Origin: Bradyrhizobium sp. CCBAU 051011
Lineage (GTDB): Bacteria; Pseudomonadota; Alphaproteobacteria; Rhizobiales; Xanthobacteraceae
Length of the DNA stretch: 64,000 nt
Direction of reading: 5' to 3'
NCBI RefSeq assembly: GCF_009930815.1
Contig: NZ_CP022222.1
Span: 5,312,501-5,376,500 of the forward strand
Part shown: positions 9,424 through 18,020 of the stretch, in pieces
Position numbering within the stretch: the first letter of the stretch is position 1
Layout of the letters: each line of letters begins with the position of its first letter
Program-made: the position numbers and the translations under genes
Notes under the pieces: generated by a model
What the model was told of the DNA's origin: nothing
The model's database searches: none
What the model saw: only the letters and a program-made list of their open reading frames with translations

Positions 9424-10485
9424 TCATGGCTGGCGCAGGCTCCAATACGCGACCGCCAGGTGCTGATTGCGGGCGAGCTTTCGATCCTCGCGCAGATGAT
9501 TTCGCAACACCTTCAGGGCCTGCGCTTCGCACGCCACCCACGCAAAGATGTCGCGATGGTCGGGCCATCGCACGGCCTTGACGGCATCGACCAGTAGCTG
9601 CGTCGTCCCGGCCGAATGGTCGCCGCGATGCAGCCAGCGGACCGATACGCCGTTTGGTGCGACCAGCGGAACCTCTTCAAGTCGGTCGGCAACTTCGATG
9701 AAGACTTCGCCCGTTGCCGTTGCCGGCAGCATCTCGAGAATTCGCGCAATGGCGGGCAGGGCGGTCTCATCGCCTGCCATCAGCACCCAGCGCGCCGGGC
9801 GAATGCTTCGCCCGAGCGGGCCGGCCATGCCGCAAATGGCGCCGGCTTGCGCGTTGACTGCGAATTCCGAACCCGGTCCGGCATGATCATGGACCACGAA
9901 ATCGATATCGATCTCGCCGGCCTGCAGATCGATGCGGCGGATTGTGTAGTAGCGCGTGACGGGTCTGCGGTCGGGTTCCGGCCACAGGATACGTCCGTCC
10001 GGGGCAGGCCACGGCCATTCGGGCTTGGCGAGGCCTTCGGGCGGGAAATACAGCCGGACATGCAGGTCATCGTCGTTCACGAAGCGCGCGATGTCGTCTC
10101 CGGTGAAAGTCAGCCGGCGCATCCGCGGTGTCAGATCGGTTACGGCCTTCAGGCGGACCTCGCGGAAGTTCGCCAGCGTGCCGCCATCGGACTCATGGCC
10201 GGACCAGACGATGGTCGGAGCTTCGTCGCCGGCGAATTCGATCACATGGGAGGCGACGACCGAGCGCAGCATTTCGAGATTGCCCTTGTCGTTGGCCTCG
10301 ACGCGGATCTTGAGCGTTTCGGCCTCGACGGCGAGCGAACTGGTTCCAAACGGCAGCTTCGCCACCATCAGGCCGCCCTGGTCCTCGAAGGCGATGTCAT
10401 GCTCGGCCAGATGATCGATCATCCGGGCAGCGAGGCCGGCGGCATCGGCAAGCGCGATGCGGGTCTCCGAGATCAGCGAATCCAA
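9424..10485 (-). CDS. DUF2218 - siderophore-interacting protein (SIP) fusion, ferric-siderophore reductase-like
   Basis: The first ~95 residues resemble DUF2218 (small alpha/beta domain with AEHDIAFEDQGG and VASHVIEFAGDE). The remainder is a SIP/ViuB-type flavoreductase with the FAD-binding segment VTRYYTIRRID, a glycine-rich GPGSEFA stretch, and the NAD(P)H-binding half containing LMAGDETALPAIARIL. Such proteins reduce ferric siderophores in the cytoplasm so that iron is released. It lies divergently from the exporter gene and upstream of the ATPase gene. The candidate iron-response element at 10646 lies in its promoter region. Confidence 0.9.
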   Translation of the reverse strand: MDSLISETRIALADAAGLAARMIDHLAEHDIAFEDQGGLMVAKLPFGTSSLAVEAETLKIRVEANDKGNLEMLRSVVASHVIEFAGDEAPTIVWSGHESDGGTLANFREVRLKAVTDLTPRMRRLTFTGDDIARFVNDDDLHVRLYFPPEGLAKPEWPWPAPDGRILWPEPDRRPVTRYYTIRRIDLQAGEIDIDFVVHDHAGPGSEFAVNAQAGAICGMAGPLGRSIRPARWVLMAGDETALPAIARILEMLPATATGEVFIEVADRLEEVPLVAPNGVSVRWLHRGDHSAGTTQLLVDAVKAVRWPDHRDIFAWVACEAQALKVLRNHLREDRKLARNQHLAVAYWSLRQP

Positions 10486-10787
10486 GTCGTCCTCCAGTCG
10501 GCCTGGCCGATGCTGGCCTGCAAGCGCTTCGATGTCCTGAAATCGCGGCCCGACACAGCGGCTGGATCAACGTCCTACTCGCTCCTCGGCTGCGATGCAA
10601 AGGCGGTACCACTCACATTTTATTAAACGCGCAGCCGATCACAAATTAGAATCCATCGAAAAGGGCTGAAAAATAAGCTCTGGAATAGCGATGCTGCCAT
10701 CATGTATTCGCATCACACCAGCAAGGCTGTTCGTACCAGGACGGGCCGTGTAGGTTCGCTTCAGCTCTACTCCAGCGCGCGGCACAC
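10486..10787. promoter_or_regulatory. Divergent promoter region with candidate iron-response (Irr/ICE-like) element
   Basis: This 300-base gap separates the divergent SIP-type gene and the ABC exporter gene and must hold both promoters. At 10646-10660 it contains TTAGAATCCATCGAA, which matches 13 of 15 bases of the element at 16077-16091 in another siderophore-gene promoter region. The TTAGA...TCTAA design resembles rhizobial iron-control elements bound by Irr. The regulator itself is an inference. Confidence 0.5.
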
Positions 10788-12491
10788 ATGATGAACCCAC
10801 GAAGCGGCCTGACGGCGCAGATCCTGCATCTCCTGCGGCCATACTGGCCGATCGTGCTCGGCGGCATCGTCCTCGGCGCCGTCGGCGGCGCCAGCGTTGC
10901 GGGATTGCTCGCGGTGGTCAACCGCGGCCTCTACGCGACGCAAGGCGACGTCGCAACGCTGTTTCTCGCGTTTGCGGGCCTGTGCCTGTTGATCCTGATC
11001 GGCTCCATCGGCGCCGATATCAGCGCCAACTATGTCGGCCAGCGGATCATTGCCGAACTTCGCAAGTCGCTCGCCGCCAGGATTCTGGCCGCCCCGATCG
11101 ATCAGCTCGAAATTTATCGGACGCATCGCCTGATCCCGGTTCTCACCCAGGATGTCGATACGATCAGCGATTTCGCGTTCTTCTTTTCCTCCTTCTTCGT
11201 CTCCCTCATCATCACGCTCGGTTGCATGGTTTACCTGGCGGTGCTGTCGTGGCCGCTATTTCTCATTACGGGGCTGGTCATTGCGCTCGGTTCGCTTGCG
11301 CATGCATTTGCGCGAACGCGGGGCGTTCGAGGGTTCAACGCTGCCCGGGATTCGGAAGACGAGCTGCAGAAGCATTATCGTGCGATCGCCGAGGGCGCGA
11401 AGGAGCTGCGGCTGAACCGCGCGCGCCGCCAGCGCGTCTATGTCGAGCAGCTCCAACGTACGGTCGACCGGATCAGCGCGGTGCAGGTCAAGTCGATCAA
11501 TCTCTTCGTGACGGCGCGGGCGCTCGGCACGATGCTGTTCTTCGTCGTGATCGGCGTCGCGCTCACCTTGCGACCGTCCTTCTGGCCCGACAGCCCTGCC
11601 GCGGTTTCGAGCGGGTTCGTTCTGGTGCTGCTCTATATGCGGGGACCTATCGATCAGGTCATCGGCATCCTGCCATCCCTGGGCCGTGCGCAGGTGGCGA
11701 TGCGGCGCATTGCCGATCTTTCGGAGCAGTTCTCGACGCCCGAACAGGACTTGCTGGCCGTGCCATCCACCGCGCCGGATGGATCAGGCAGGATCGAATC
11801 GATCGAGCTCCGCAATGTGTCGTACAGCTTCCGTGCTGTGCCGGGCAGCGAGCCCTTCGTTCTCGGGCCGATCGACCTGCATGTCCGCCGGGGAGAAATC
11901 GTCTTCATTGTCGGCGAGAACGGCAGCGGAAAGACCACGCTGATCAAGCTGCTGCTCGGCCTTTACGCACCGCAGAGCGGCACAGTGCTGCGCGATGGCC
12001 GGGCGGTCGAAACACAAACGCGCGATGACTACCGGCAGCTCTTCACCACCATTTTCTCAGACTATTACCTGTTTGAGGATCTTCTGCAGGCTGGTGGAAT
12101 GGTGCCTGAGGTCGCCGAACGCTACTTGAAGCGATTGGAGGTCGCGCACAAGGTATCGGTCGAGAACGGCGTGTTTACGACGACGGACCTCTCGACCGGC
12201 CAGCGCAAGCGGCTGGCGCTGATGAATGCGTGGCTCGAGGAGCGGCCGGTCCTCGTTTTCGACGAGTGGGCCGCGGATCAGGATCCCGCCTTCCGTCACA
12301 TCTTCTACACGGAATTGCTGCCCGACCTGAAGCGCATGGGCAAGACGATCATCGTGATCTCGCACGACGATCGCTATTTCGGCGTAGCGGATCATCTCGT
12401 GCGACTTCGCCACGGCAAGCTTTTGGCCGGGGAAGCGATAGCGCATGACGTCATCAAGTCGTCATCGGTTCCAACCAGCACGTCTCTTTAG
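10788..12491 (+). CDS. Siderophore/cyclic-peptide exporter, fused ABC permease-ATPase (PvdE/SyrD family)
   Basis: This 567-residue half-transporter has six predicted membrane helices in the first ~330 residues and then an ABC domain with Walker A GENGSGKTT. Its signature is STGQRKRLAL rather than the usual LSGGQ, and Walker B ends in the distinctive DEWAADQDP. This combination is typical of the PvdE/SyrD group that moves siderophore precursors or lipopeptides across the inner membrane. It stands divergent from the reductase-like gene and upstream of the acyltransferase and hydroxylase genes, so it most likely exports the hydroxamate siderophore or its precursor. Confidence 0.92.
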   Translation: MMNPRSGLTAQILHLLRPYWPIVLGGIVLGAVGGASVAGLLAVVNRGLYATQGDVATLFLAFAGLCLLILIGSIGADISANYVGQRIIAELRKSLAARILAAPIDQLEIYRTHRLIPVLTQDVDTISDFAFFFSSFFVSLIITLGCMVYLAVLSWPLFLITGLVIALGSLAHAFARTRGVRGFNAARDSEDELQKHYRAIAEGAKELRLNRARRQRVYVEQLQRTVDRISAVQVKSINLFVTARALGTMLFFVVIGVALTLRPSFWPDSPAAVSSGFVLVLLYMRGPIDQVIGILPSLGRAQVAMRRIADLSEQFSTPEQDLLAVPSTAPDGSGRIESIELRNVSYSFRAVPGSEPFVLGPIDLHVRRGEIVFIVGENGSGKTTLIKLLLGLYAPQSGTVLRDGRAVETQTRDDYRQLFTTIFSDYYLFEDLLQAGGMVPEVAERYLKRLEVAHKVSVENGVFTTTDLSTGQRKRLALMNAWLEERPVLVFDEWAADQDPAFRHIFYTELLPDLKRMGKTIIVISHDDRYFGVADHLVRLRHGKLLAGEAIAHDVIKSSSVPTSTSL

Positions 12492-12597
12492 AGCTATTTT
12501 ATTCTCGGGAGAAATTTGAATCGAAGTTCATGTTCTTGCGAGATGGATGCCACCGAAAGCGCATGATGTCTCGCGACGCTGTCTTGTCAGATTTGTA

Positions 12598-12649
12598 AGG
12601 AATCTAAACTGCGTGTGGTGGCACTCCTTGTCATCTTGTGCGGGAGTGC
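12598..12649 (+). terminator. Hairpin between exporter and acyltransferase genes
   Basis: GCACTCC (12621-12627) pairs with GGAGTGC (12643-12649) and is followed by TTTAGAT. Just before it, AGATT and AATCT form a 5-base inverted repeat around 12590-12605. This could be a weak terminator or attenuator. There is no long T run, so the call is tentative. Confidence 0.35.
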
Positions 12650-12718
12650 TTTAGATCGCAAGCGCGACTGAAGATCGCGTTTCGTTTTGAGCAATCACGT
12701 TTGCGATGCGAGGGCCGG

Positions 12719-13783
12719 ATGAAGAAAGCTTCGAGCTCCGCAATTGGGCCCCGCGCGTTGCCGATCGGACCGCACTCTGCAATGACGGTCGTTCAGGACG
12801 GCGGCAGAGACCTTCGGGTTGCCATGGGCGCCACGACGGTGATGCGGCTGCGGCTCGAGGAGCCGCTGGATCGCTTGAAACTATCGGATACTCCCGACGA
12901 TCCGCACCTCGCGATATCTGCGGTTGCGGCGGCAGCAGAAGCCATGTTCGGATGGCGGCCGACCCTTGACCGGCTTGTGCTGGATCTGGCCGGTAGAGAA
13001 TCTCTTGCGCGCGAACTGATGAACCATGGCCTCGTTGTCATAGCGGGAACGGAGCTCGTTCTGCTTCCAGAATTGTTGATGCAGCGGCCGGATAATTGGC
13101 TGGTCAATGCCGAACAGCCGCCAATGCCGCAACTTCATGTGATGACGGACGGCAAGCGTCATCCGCGGCGCCCGGCCAAGCCCGTGGGCAAGGTATATGC
13201 CCGGTTCATACCCTGGCTCGCCGAGGTGATCTCCTTTCGCGTCGCTGACCTGGACAAGGACCTGCATCTGCTGCACCGGTGGATGAACGATCCCCGTGTC
13301 GACGCATTCTGGAACGAGGCGGGCGATCTCGAAAAGCATCGGCGCTATCTCTCCGGCATTCTGGCAGACCCACATATGCTGCCGCTCATCGGCTGTTTCG
13401 ATGACGAGCCGTTCGGCTATTTCGAGCTCTATTGGGCCAGGGAAAATCGCATCGCGCCGTTCTACGATGCCGACGACTACGATCGTGGCTGGCACGTCGT
13501 CGTGGGCGAGGACGCCTATCGTGGGCGCCGCTACATCAGCGCCTGGTTACCGTCGCTGATGCACTACATGTTCCTGGACGATTGCCGAACACAGCGAATC
13601 GTCGGCGAGCCGGCGGCGGCGCATTCGCAGCAGCTTCGCAATCTGGAAGTTTCGGGCTTCGCGAAAATCAAGAATTTCGATTTTCCGCACAAGCGGGCCA
13701 CCCTCGTCATGCTGCTGCGCGAGCGCTTCTTCGGCGACCGGCTGTGGTTGCCCGCAGCCACAGCTCCGGCGGCCAAGTCTTAA
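12719..13783 (+). CDS. Siderophore hydroxamate acyltransferase (IucB/RhbD-type GNAT)
   Basis: The C-terminal ~180 residues form the GNAT domain of siderophore acyltransferases: RWMNDPRV, a GYFELYW strand, GWHVVVGEDAYRGRRY, and the terminal KNFDFPHKRATLVML seen in IucB, RhbD and MbtK-like proteins. It transfers an acyl group from CoA to the N-hydroxylated amine of lysine or ornithine, making the hydroxamate iron ligand. I chose the ATG at 12719 because GAGGG sits 7 bases upstream; an ATG at 12782 is also possible. The N-hydroxylase gene follows 22 bases later, so the pair forms one unit. Confidence 0.92.
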   Translation: MKKASSSAIGPRALPIGPHSAMTVVQDGGRDLRVAMGATTVMRLRLEEPLDRLKLSDTPDDPHLAISAVAAAAEAMFGWRPTLDRLVLDLAGRESLARELMNHGLVVIAGTELVLLPELLMQRPDNWLVNAEQPPMPQLHVMTDGKRHPRRPAKPVGKVYARFIPWLAEVISFRVADLDKDLHLLHRWMNDPRVDAFWNEAGDLEKHRRYLSGILADPHMLPLIGCFDDEPFGYFELYWARENRIAPFYDADDYDRGWHVVVGEDAYRGRRYISAWLPSLMHYMFLDDCRTQRIVGEPAAAHSQQLRNLEVSGFAKIKNFDFPHKRATLVMLLRERFFGDRLWLPAATAPAAKS

Positions 13784-13805
13784 GGCCTGAACGGAGCGCG
13801 GCTTC

Positions 13806-15104
13806 ATGTCTCACCAGCTTGCGATCGAGCACGACGTCGTCGGCGTCGGATTCGGGCCTTCCAATCTTGCGCTTGCCATCGCGCTGGACGAATGCGCCAG
13901 AAGGTCACGTCTGAAATGCGCGCCGCTGTTCGTGGAAAAGCAGCCGCATTTCACCTGGCACGGCGGCATGCTGCTGCCGGGCAGCGACATGCAGATCTCA
14001 TTTCTCAAGGATCTGGTTTCGCTGCGCGATCCGACCAGTCCATTCACCTTTGTGAACTATCTGCACAAGCGTGGCCGTTTGCTGGATTTCATCAATTGCC
14101 GGACGTTCTATCCGAGCAGACTGGAGTTCAACGACTATCTCCGGTGGGTCGCCGACCAGTTCAAGTCTCGGGCTGCCTACGGCGAAACCATTGTTGCCGT
14201 CGAGCCGGTGACGGCCGGGCAAACCGTGACGTCCTTGCGGGTTCATTCGCGGACGCTTGCCGGCGGAGAAACTGTGCGGCTTGCAAGGAATCTGGTGATC
14301 GCTGCGGGAGGGCAGCCGTATGTCCCGCAGGTGTTTGCGAAGGCGGCCGGCGATCCCAGATTGTTCCACACCAGCCGCTACCTGGATGCGGTCGAGCGCG
14401 CCGGCCTGGACGGCAGGACAGCGCGCGTGGCCGCGATCGGCGGAGGACAGAGTGCAACCGAAGTGACGGTCGACCTTCACGGCCGTTTCCCGCAGGCACG
14501 CATCGATTTGATCTTTCGCGGCCATGCCTTGAAGCCGTCCGACAGCAGCCCGTTCGTCAACGAGATTTTCAATCCTGATTACACCGACTTCATCCATGCG
14601 CAGTCTGCCGAGCGGCGGGACGCTATCGTTCGCAATTTCCGGAATACGAATTATGCGGTGGTCGATTCCGATCTGCTCGATCAACTATATCGACTGCTCT
14701 ACCAGCAACGTGTTGGCGGCGAGACAAGAGTAGCATTGCATCCGCGTAGCGAAATTACGGATGTGCATGCTACGCCTGAGGGGATCGAGATAAGCCTGGT
14801 CGACAAGTTCGGGAGCGAAAATCGCCGCTCGACCTATGATGCCGTCGTTCTCGCCACCGGATACGACAGAGAAACGCCGCACGCGTTTCTCGCGCCAATT
14901 CAACGCTACATTCGCGACAGCGTGCCGGATCGCAGCTACAGGCTTGTCACCAGTCCGGCGTTTCGGCCGCAAATCCATCTCCAGGGATATTCGGAAGCTT
15001 CGCATGGCCTCAGCGATACGCTGCTCTCAGTTATTGCCGTGCGTTCGCAGGAAATCGCCGAATCGCTGCTTGCGACGATTTCGCGCCGGGAACTCATCGC
15101 CTAA
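13806..15104 (+). CDS. L-lysine/L-ornithine N-monooxygenase (IucD/PvdA family)
   Basis: This 432-residue flavoenzyme begins with the FAD-binding motif GVGFGPSN, has the NADPH-binding motif AIGGGQSATE near the middle, and ends with the ATGYDRETP segment typical of the family. It hydroxylates the side-chain amine of lysine or ornithine using NADPH and O2, the first step of hydroxamate formation. The substrate (lysine or ornithine) cannot be decided by eye. It works with the acyltransferase encoded just upstream, and the product would be loaded by the NRPS. Confidence 0.94.
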   Translation: MSHQLAIEHDVVGVGFGPSNLALAIALDECARRSRLKCAPLFVEKQPHFTWHGGMLLPGSDMQISFLKDLVSLRDPTSPFTFVNYLHKRGRLLDFINCRTFYPSRLEFNDYLRWVADQFKSRAAYGETIVAVEPVTAGQTVTSLRVHSRTLAGGETVRLARNLVIAAGGQPYVPQVFAKAAGDPRLFHTSRYLDAVERAGLDGRTARVAAIGGGQSATEVTVDLHGRFPQARIDLIFRGHALKPSDSSPFVNEIFNPDYTDFIHAQSAERRDAIVRNFRNTNYAVVDSDLLDQLYRLLYQQRVGGETRVALHPRSEITDVHATPEGIEISLVDKFGSENRRSTYDAVVLATGYDRETPHAFLAPIQRYIRDSVPDRSYRLVTSPAFRPQIHLQGYSEASHGLSDTLLSVIAVRSQEIAESLLATISRRELIA

Positions 15105-15190
15105 GTTCGATTGGATAGACAGAGCGGCGTGCGCCAAGGATTTGAAGCGGGCCGCGAGACCGCCTTGTCAAGGAGCCTTGCTTTCGGGTT

Positions 15191-16000
15191 TCAGGGGGCT
15201 GAGGCGATCACGCGCCATTGCGCTGCGGATCCAAGTGCAGCCGGCACGGAGAGCACTGCAGGAGACGAACCCGCATCAACGATCAATGTGTCAGGTGGAA
15301 TCGTGAAACCGACGCCGGCGGCCTTGAGGATTGCCTCCTTGAGCGTCCAGTAGCGAAGGAAGAGGCGAGAGCGCTGAGTTGCGGGGGCTTTCGCCAGCTC
15401 CCGAAGCTCTTCTGCCGCCAGGACGATTTCGCTCATCGCGTCCATATCTGCAATTTGCCGCAGGGGCTCGATATCCACGCCGATCGGCATGTGTGCCACT
15501 GCAGCGGCGACAGCGCCTCTCGCGTGGCTCAGGCTGAAGTCGAGGTCTGCGGGGGCATCAACGAGCACGGGTTTGCCCAGCGCGGATTGTTCGAAGCGCA
15601 ACCCGTCGGCTGCCCGTCCCGCGATGGCTCCGAGCAACAGGCGCGCACCCGCATGCGCGGCGAGATAGCCCATGCGATCCTCGATATGGAGGAAGCGTGC
15701 CAGACGATCGGTCTCGTCGGCATCGAGCACTTGCATGGCTTGCCCGACCCTGAGCGTATCGGGTTCGCCGGCGACCACGTCGCCGGGCGGAGCTACCTTC
15801 GCCAGCCAGAGAACGATCTCTTCCGACTTCAGCCGTCCGATCGGGCGCGCGAAACCTGCATCGTACAGGCATCGCAAGCGTAATTGTTCCCGCTCTGCCG
15901 TGCATTTGACAGCGAGCGACCACACGAGGAAGGCGTTTGCCTGATCGATCGAAAGCGGTGCAGCAAATGGCCCGTGTGCTGCCTTTTGAAAATTCGTCAT
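15191..16000 (-). CDS. 4'-phosphopantetheinyl transferase (Sfp/EntD type)
   Basis: The protein contains the Sfp-type motifs GVDIEPL and RYWTLKEAILKAAG, which bind Mg and CoA, after the LSHARG segment. It would attach the phosphopantetheine arm to the carrier domains of the NRPS and make them active. The ATG at 16000 gives 269 residues; another in-frame ATG at 16060 would add 20 residues lacking family features. The gene faces the hydroxylase gene tail to tail. The palindromic element at 16077-16091 lies immediately upstream, which suggests iron control. Confidence 0.92.
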   Translation of the reverse strand: MTNFQKAAHGPFAAPLSIDQANAFLVWSLAVKCTAEREQLRLRCLYDAGFARPIGRLKSEEIVLWLAKVAPPGDVVAGEPDTLRVGQAMQVLDADETDRLARFLHIEDRMGYLAAHAGARLLLGAIAGRAADGLRFEQSALGKPVLVDAPADLDFSLSHARGAVAAAVAHMPIGVDIEPLRQIADMDAMSEIVLAAEELRELAKAPATQRSRLFLRYWTLKEAILKAAGVGFTIPPDTLIVDAGSSPAVLSVPAALGSAAQWRVIASAP

Positions 16001-16076
16001 GTCAGTTGGCTCGCCGCCTCTGCACAACCATATGCAATCCGCGGGTGTATTGATGCGCACGTGGAGGCGATCTGAC

Positions 16077-16091
16077 TTAGAATCCGTCTAA
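16077..16091. promoter_or_regulatory. Perfect TTAGA-N5-TCTAA palindrome, candidate iron-response operator
   Basis: TTAGAATCCGTCTAA is a perfect 5-5-5 inverted repeat between the transferase gene (minus) and the small helix-hairpin protein gene (plus). It is nearly identical to 10646-10660. It resembles Irr-type iron-control elements of rhizobia, but binding is inferred. Confidence 0.5.
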
Positions 16092-16198
16092 CTGAGCGTC
16101 ATCGGCACCATGTGTGGTTGCAACAAACACGAGTTGTGCTGATAGATTCATTCTTAAGCGCATCGGCGCGATCTGCAGACGTATATTTGGAAGCGACC

Positions 16199-16786
16199 AT
16201 GACAAAATCCGCCCCTGTCGAGCAATCTATGGAAAGCTATCTGCCGGAGCGGATTGCAACCATACTGGTTGGCAGCCAGCATGCAGGCCTCATCAGCAAG
16301 GAGCCAGCCACGCGCATCGACTACCTGCTCGAGATTGCGTCGCTTCATACCAGGAACGAACTCCTCAGCCACCCGGGCCTGGGACGCGTGGGCGTCCAGC
16401 GGATCGAAAAGTGGATGAGGCTTCATAGCCGGCGCCTTCGCCGCAACGAAGAGAGCCTCGATAGTGTGATCTGCCGATTCGGCTTTCGGCAGGCATTTGC
16501 CGACGCCAGAGCCGGTCGGGCCGGGCCCGTATTGGTGATCTCGCCGGAGTCCAGGGACAAGGTCCTGCGTGGGCTCGGTTCATACGATATGCGCGCCCAA
16601 CAGCCGACAGTTCGCGATGATGGCATTTCGGCGCCATCGAGCATGAAAGCTGAACCCGAGCCGTTCGGAAAATGGCCATCCTTCGTGAGTCAAAACGAAG
16701 ACAGCCTCAAAATTTGTTGGCCCCCGATCTTCACGCCGCCGACAGCGGTCGATCGACTGAATAGCTGTGTCATTGGAACATATTAG
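16199..16786 (+). CDS. Hypothetical protein with RNA polymerase alpha-CTD-like helix-hairpin segment
   Basis: The 195-residue product is not assigned to a named family. Residues ~38-75 (TRNELLSHPGLGRVGVQRIEKW) follow the pattern of the alpha subunit C-terminal domain, in which a helix is followed by a hairpin of the type LLxxPNFGKKSLxEI that contacts DNA. The C-terminal third is low-complexity and Pro/Ser-rich. I took the ATG at 16199 because the upstream frame (from 16112) crosses the promoter region. It is divergent from the phosphopantetheinyl transferase gene and shares its palindromic element. A regulatory role is only a suggestion. Confidence 0.6.
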   Translation: MTKSAPVEQSMESYLPERIATILVGSQHAGLISKEPATRIDYLLEIASLHTRNELLSHPGLGRVGVQRIEKWMRLHSRRLRRNEESLDSVICRFGFRQAFADARAGRAGPVLVISPESRDKVLRGLGSYDMRAQQPTVRDDGISAPSSMKAEPEPFGKWPSFVSQNEDSLKICWPPIFTPPTAVDRLNSCVIGTY

Positions 16787-17140
16787 CAGCGAGAAACTTT
16801 CGTTAAGCACTGCCGGCGGCGGAGCGCTCGTTGCAAAATAGTTTACCGATTGCTCTTGACGGATTTGCAAATCTCTGTGCATACCGCTGCCCCACAAAAC
16901 GCCGTCGAACTCGCCGGCGCTCTTTAAGGACCGAAACCGTGTTGCGATTGCGCTCACATATCGTCGCGAATGCCGCCCCCGCGCTGCCGTTTATCCGGTC
17001 GTGCGATTGGTCGCGCATGTCCGTGACGGAACACGGTCCACGCTATCTGACGAAGCCCGACAATCTCGGGACCAGCAGGATAGCAGGCAGAGCGTAACAG
17101 GCAGCGGGAATCCCCCTCTGCCAATCAGGCGGAGGGCAAC
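16787..17140. other. Intergenic region before the tRNA array
   Basis: I see no convincing gene in these 354 bases. The last bases carry the GGAGGG ribosome binding site of the following small gene. Confidence 0.5.
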
Positions 17141-17341
17141 ATGGCCCGCAACAGCACCACCAAGACAGGACTCGAGAACCGTACCCGCGAGAAGATTTTC
17201 TCCTCGCCGGTCGCGCTCGCCTTCGTGCGCACCGTTGTGGCGCTGCGAGGGATCTCCGAGACCGAAGCCCGCCAGATTTATCTCGACTACATCAACCGAT
17301 CGCGGTCGGCGGGTAACCGCGGCCGCCGCGTGATGACGTGA
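17141..17341 (+). CDS. Small hypothetical protein at the head of the tRNA array (66 aa)
   Basis: The ATG is preceded by GGAGGG at optimal spacing, as are the other two protein genes embedded in the tRNA array. The product is basic and helical, with no family I recognise. A central SPVALAFVRTVVALRG segment and a charged ISETEARQIYLDYINRS segment are the main features. It lies 150 bases before the first tRNA, on the same strand, and may belong to the same mobile or inherited unit. Confidence 0.65.
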   Translation: MARNSTTKTGLENRTREKIFSSPVALAFVRTVVALRGISETEARQIYLDYINRSRSAGNRGRRVMT

Positions 17342-17456
17342 AGTGATTTCCGAATACAGGATGGTCGCCCCTGCAAGGACATAAGGCGATCCGCTGACCG
17401 GTACCGGTCTCCTTCAGTGGAGCGGCAAACGGTGGTTTCAGGCAGCGATTACTTTT

Positions 17457-17480
17457 GGCCGGGCATCCCCCGGCCGTTTG
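17457..17480 (+). terminator. GC-rich hairpin just before the first tRNA
   Basis: GGCCGGG (17457-17463) pairs with CCCGGCC (17469-17475) across a 5-base loop, followed by GTTTGT. It could end the upstream transcript or mark the start of the array. Confidence 0.5.
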
Positions 17481-17490
17481 TAGATTTCAC

Positions 17491-17565
17491 GCCGGCGTAG
17501 CACAGCGGAAGTGCAGGGCTTTTGTAAAGCCAAGGTCGGGAGTTCGATCCTCTCCGCCGGCACCA
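17491..17565 (+). tRNA. tRNA-Thr(UGU)
   Basis: Acceptor GCCGGCG pairs with CGCCGGC, then A and encoded CCA. Anticodon loop TTTGTAA gives UGU. The first anticodon-stem pair is mismatched. T-loop TTCGATC is canonical. It is the first tRNA of the array. Confidence 0.88.
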
Positions 17566-17569
17566 TTTC

Positions 17570-17646
17570 GCTCCACTAGCCCAACTGGTAGAGGCGACGG
17601 ACTTAGATTCCGTGCGGTGGCGGTTCGAATCCGTCGTGGAGCACCA
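17570..17646 (+). tRNA. tRNA-Leu(UAG) with a short variable loop
   Basis: Acceptor GCTCCAC/GTGGAGC, anticodon stem ACGGA/TCCGT, loop CTTAGAT (anticodon UAG), T-loop TTCGAAT. The D-arm is Leu-like, but only five bases (GCGGT) lie between anticodon and T stems, so the long variable arm expected of a leucine tRNA is missing. Confidence 0.85.
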
Positions 17647-17686
17647 AACATTGCAATTCCATTGCATAGGCAATGACTCGACAAAT

Positions 17687-17763
17687 GTCCGTGTAGCCCA
17701 ATCGGTAGAGGCGGCGCTTTCAAACGGCGCGCGATCGCGGTTCGAATCCGTGCACGGACACCA
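17687..17763 (+). tRNA. tRNA-Leu(CAA) with a short variable loop
   Basis: Acceptor GTCCGTG/CACGGAC, discriminator A, CCA encoded. Loop TTCAAAC gives anticodon CAA. The variable region is five bases (GCGAT), again lacking the leucine long arm. T-loop TTCGAAT is canonical. Confidence 0.82.
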
Positions 17764-17766
17764 AGC

Positions 17767-17841
17767 GCGCGCTTAGCTCAGCGGTAGAGCGCCTGTCTTA
17801 CACACAGGATGTCGGCCGTTCGATCCGGTCAGCGCGTACCA
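17767..17841 (+). tRNA. tRNA-Val(UAC)
   Basis: Acceptor GCGCGCT/AGCGCGT, anticodon stem CCTGT/ACAGG, loop CTTACAC (UAC), D-arm and T-arm (TTCGATC) near canonical. CCA is encoded. Confidence 0.92.
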
Positions 17842-17845
17842 ACTC

Positions 17846-17921
17846 GCGTCCGTAGCTCATTCAGGAGAGCGCCGCTGTGACATGGCGGAGGCGGCAGGGG
17901 CAGAGCCTGCCGGACGCACCA
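17846..17921 (+). tRNA. tRNA-Val(GAC) with abnormal T-loop
   Basis: Acceptor GCGTCCG/CGGACGC and D-arm are good. Loop GTGACAT gives GAC. The T-stem GCAGG/CCTGC closes a loop GGCAGAG, which lacks the usual TTC-R-A residues. The T-arm core is therefore non-canonical. Confidence 0.78.
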
Positions 17922-17928
17922 TCAATTC

Positions 17929-18002
17929 CCTCTCGTAGCTCAGTGGTAGAGCAATCGCTTGATAAGCGATCGACGGATGTTCGATTCATCACGGGAGGAC
18001 CA
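17929..18002 (+). tRNA. tRNA-Ile(GAU)
   Basis: Acceptor CCTCTCG/CGGGAGG, anticodon stem ATCGC/GCGAT, loop TTGATAA (GAU), T-loop TTCGATT. CCA is encoded. The outermost T-stem pair is mismatched. Confidence 0.87.
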
Positions 18003-18020
18003 AACAGCCAGGAGGTCACC

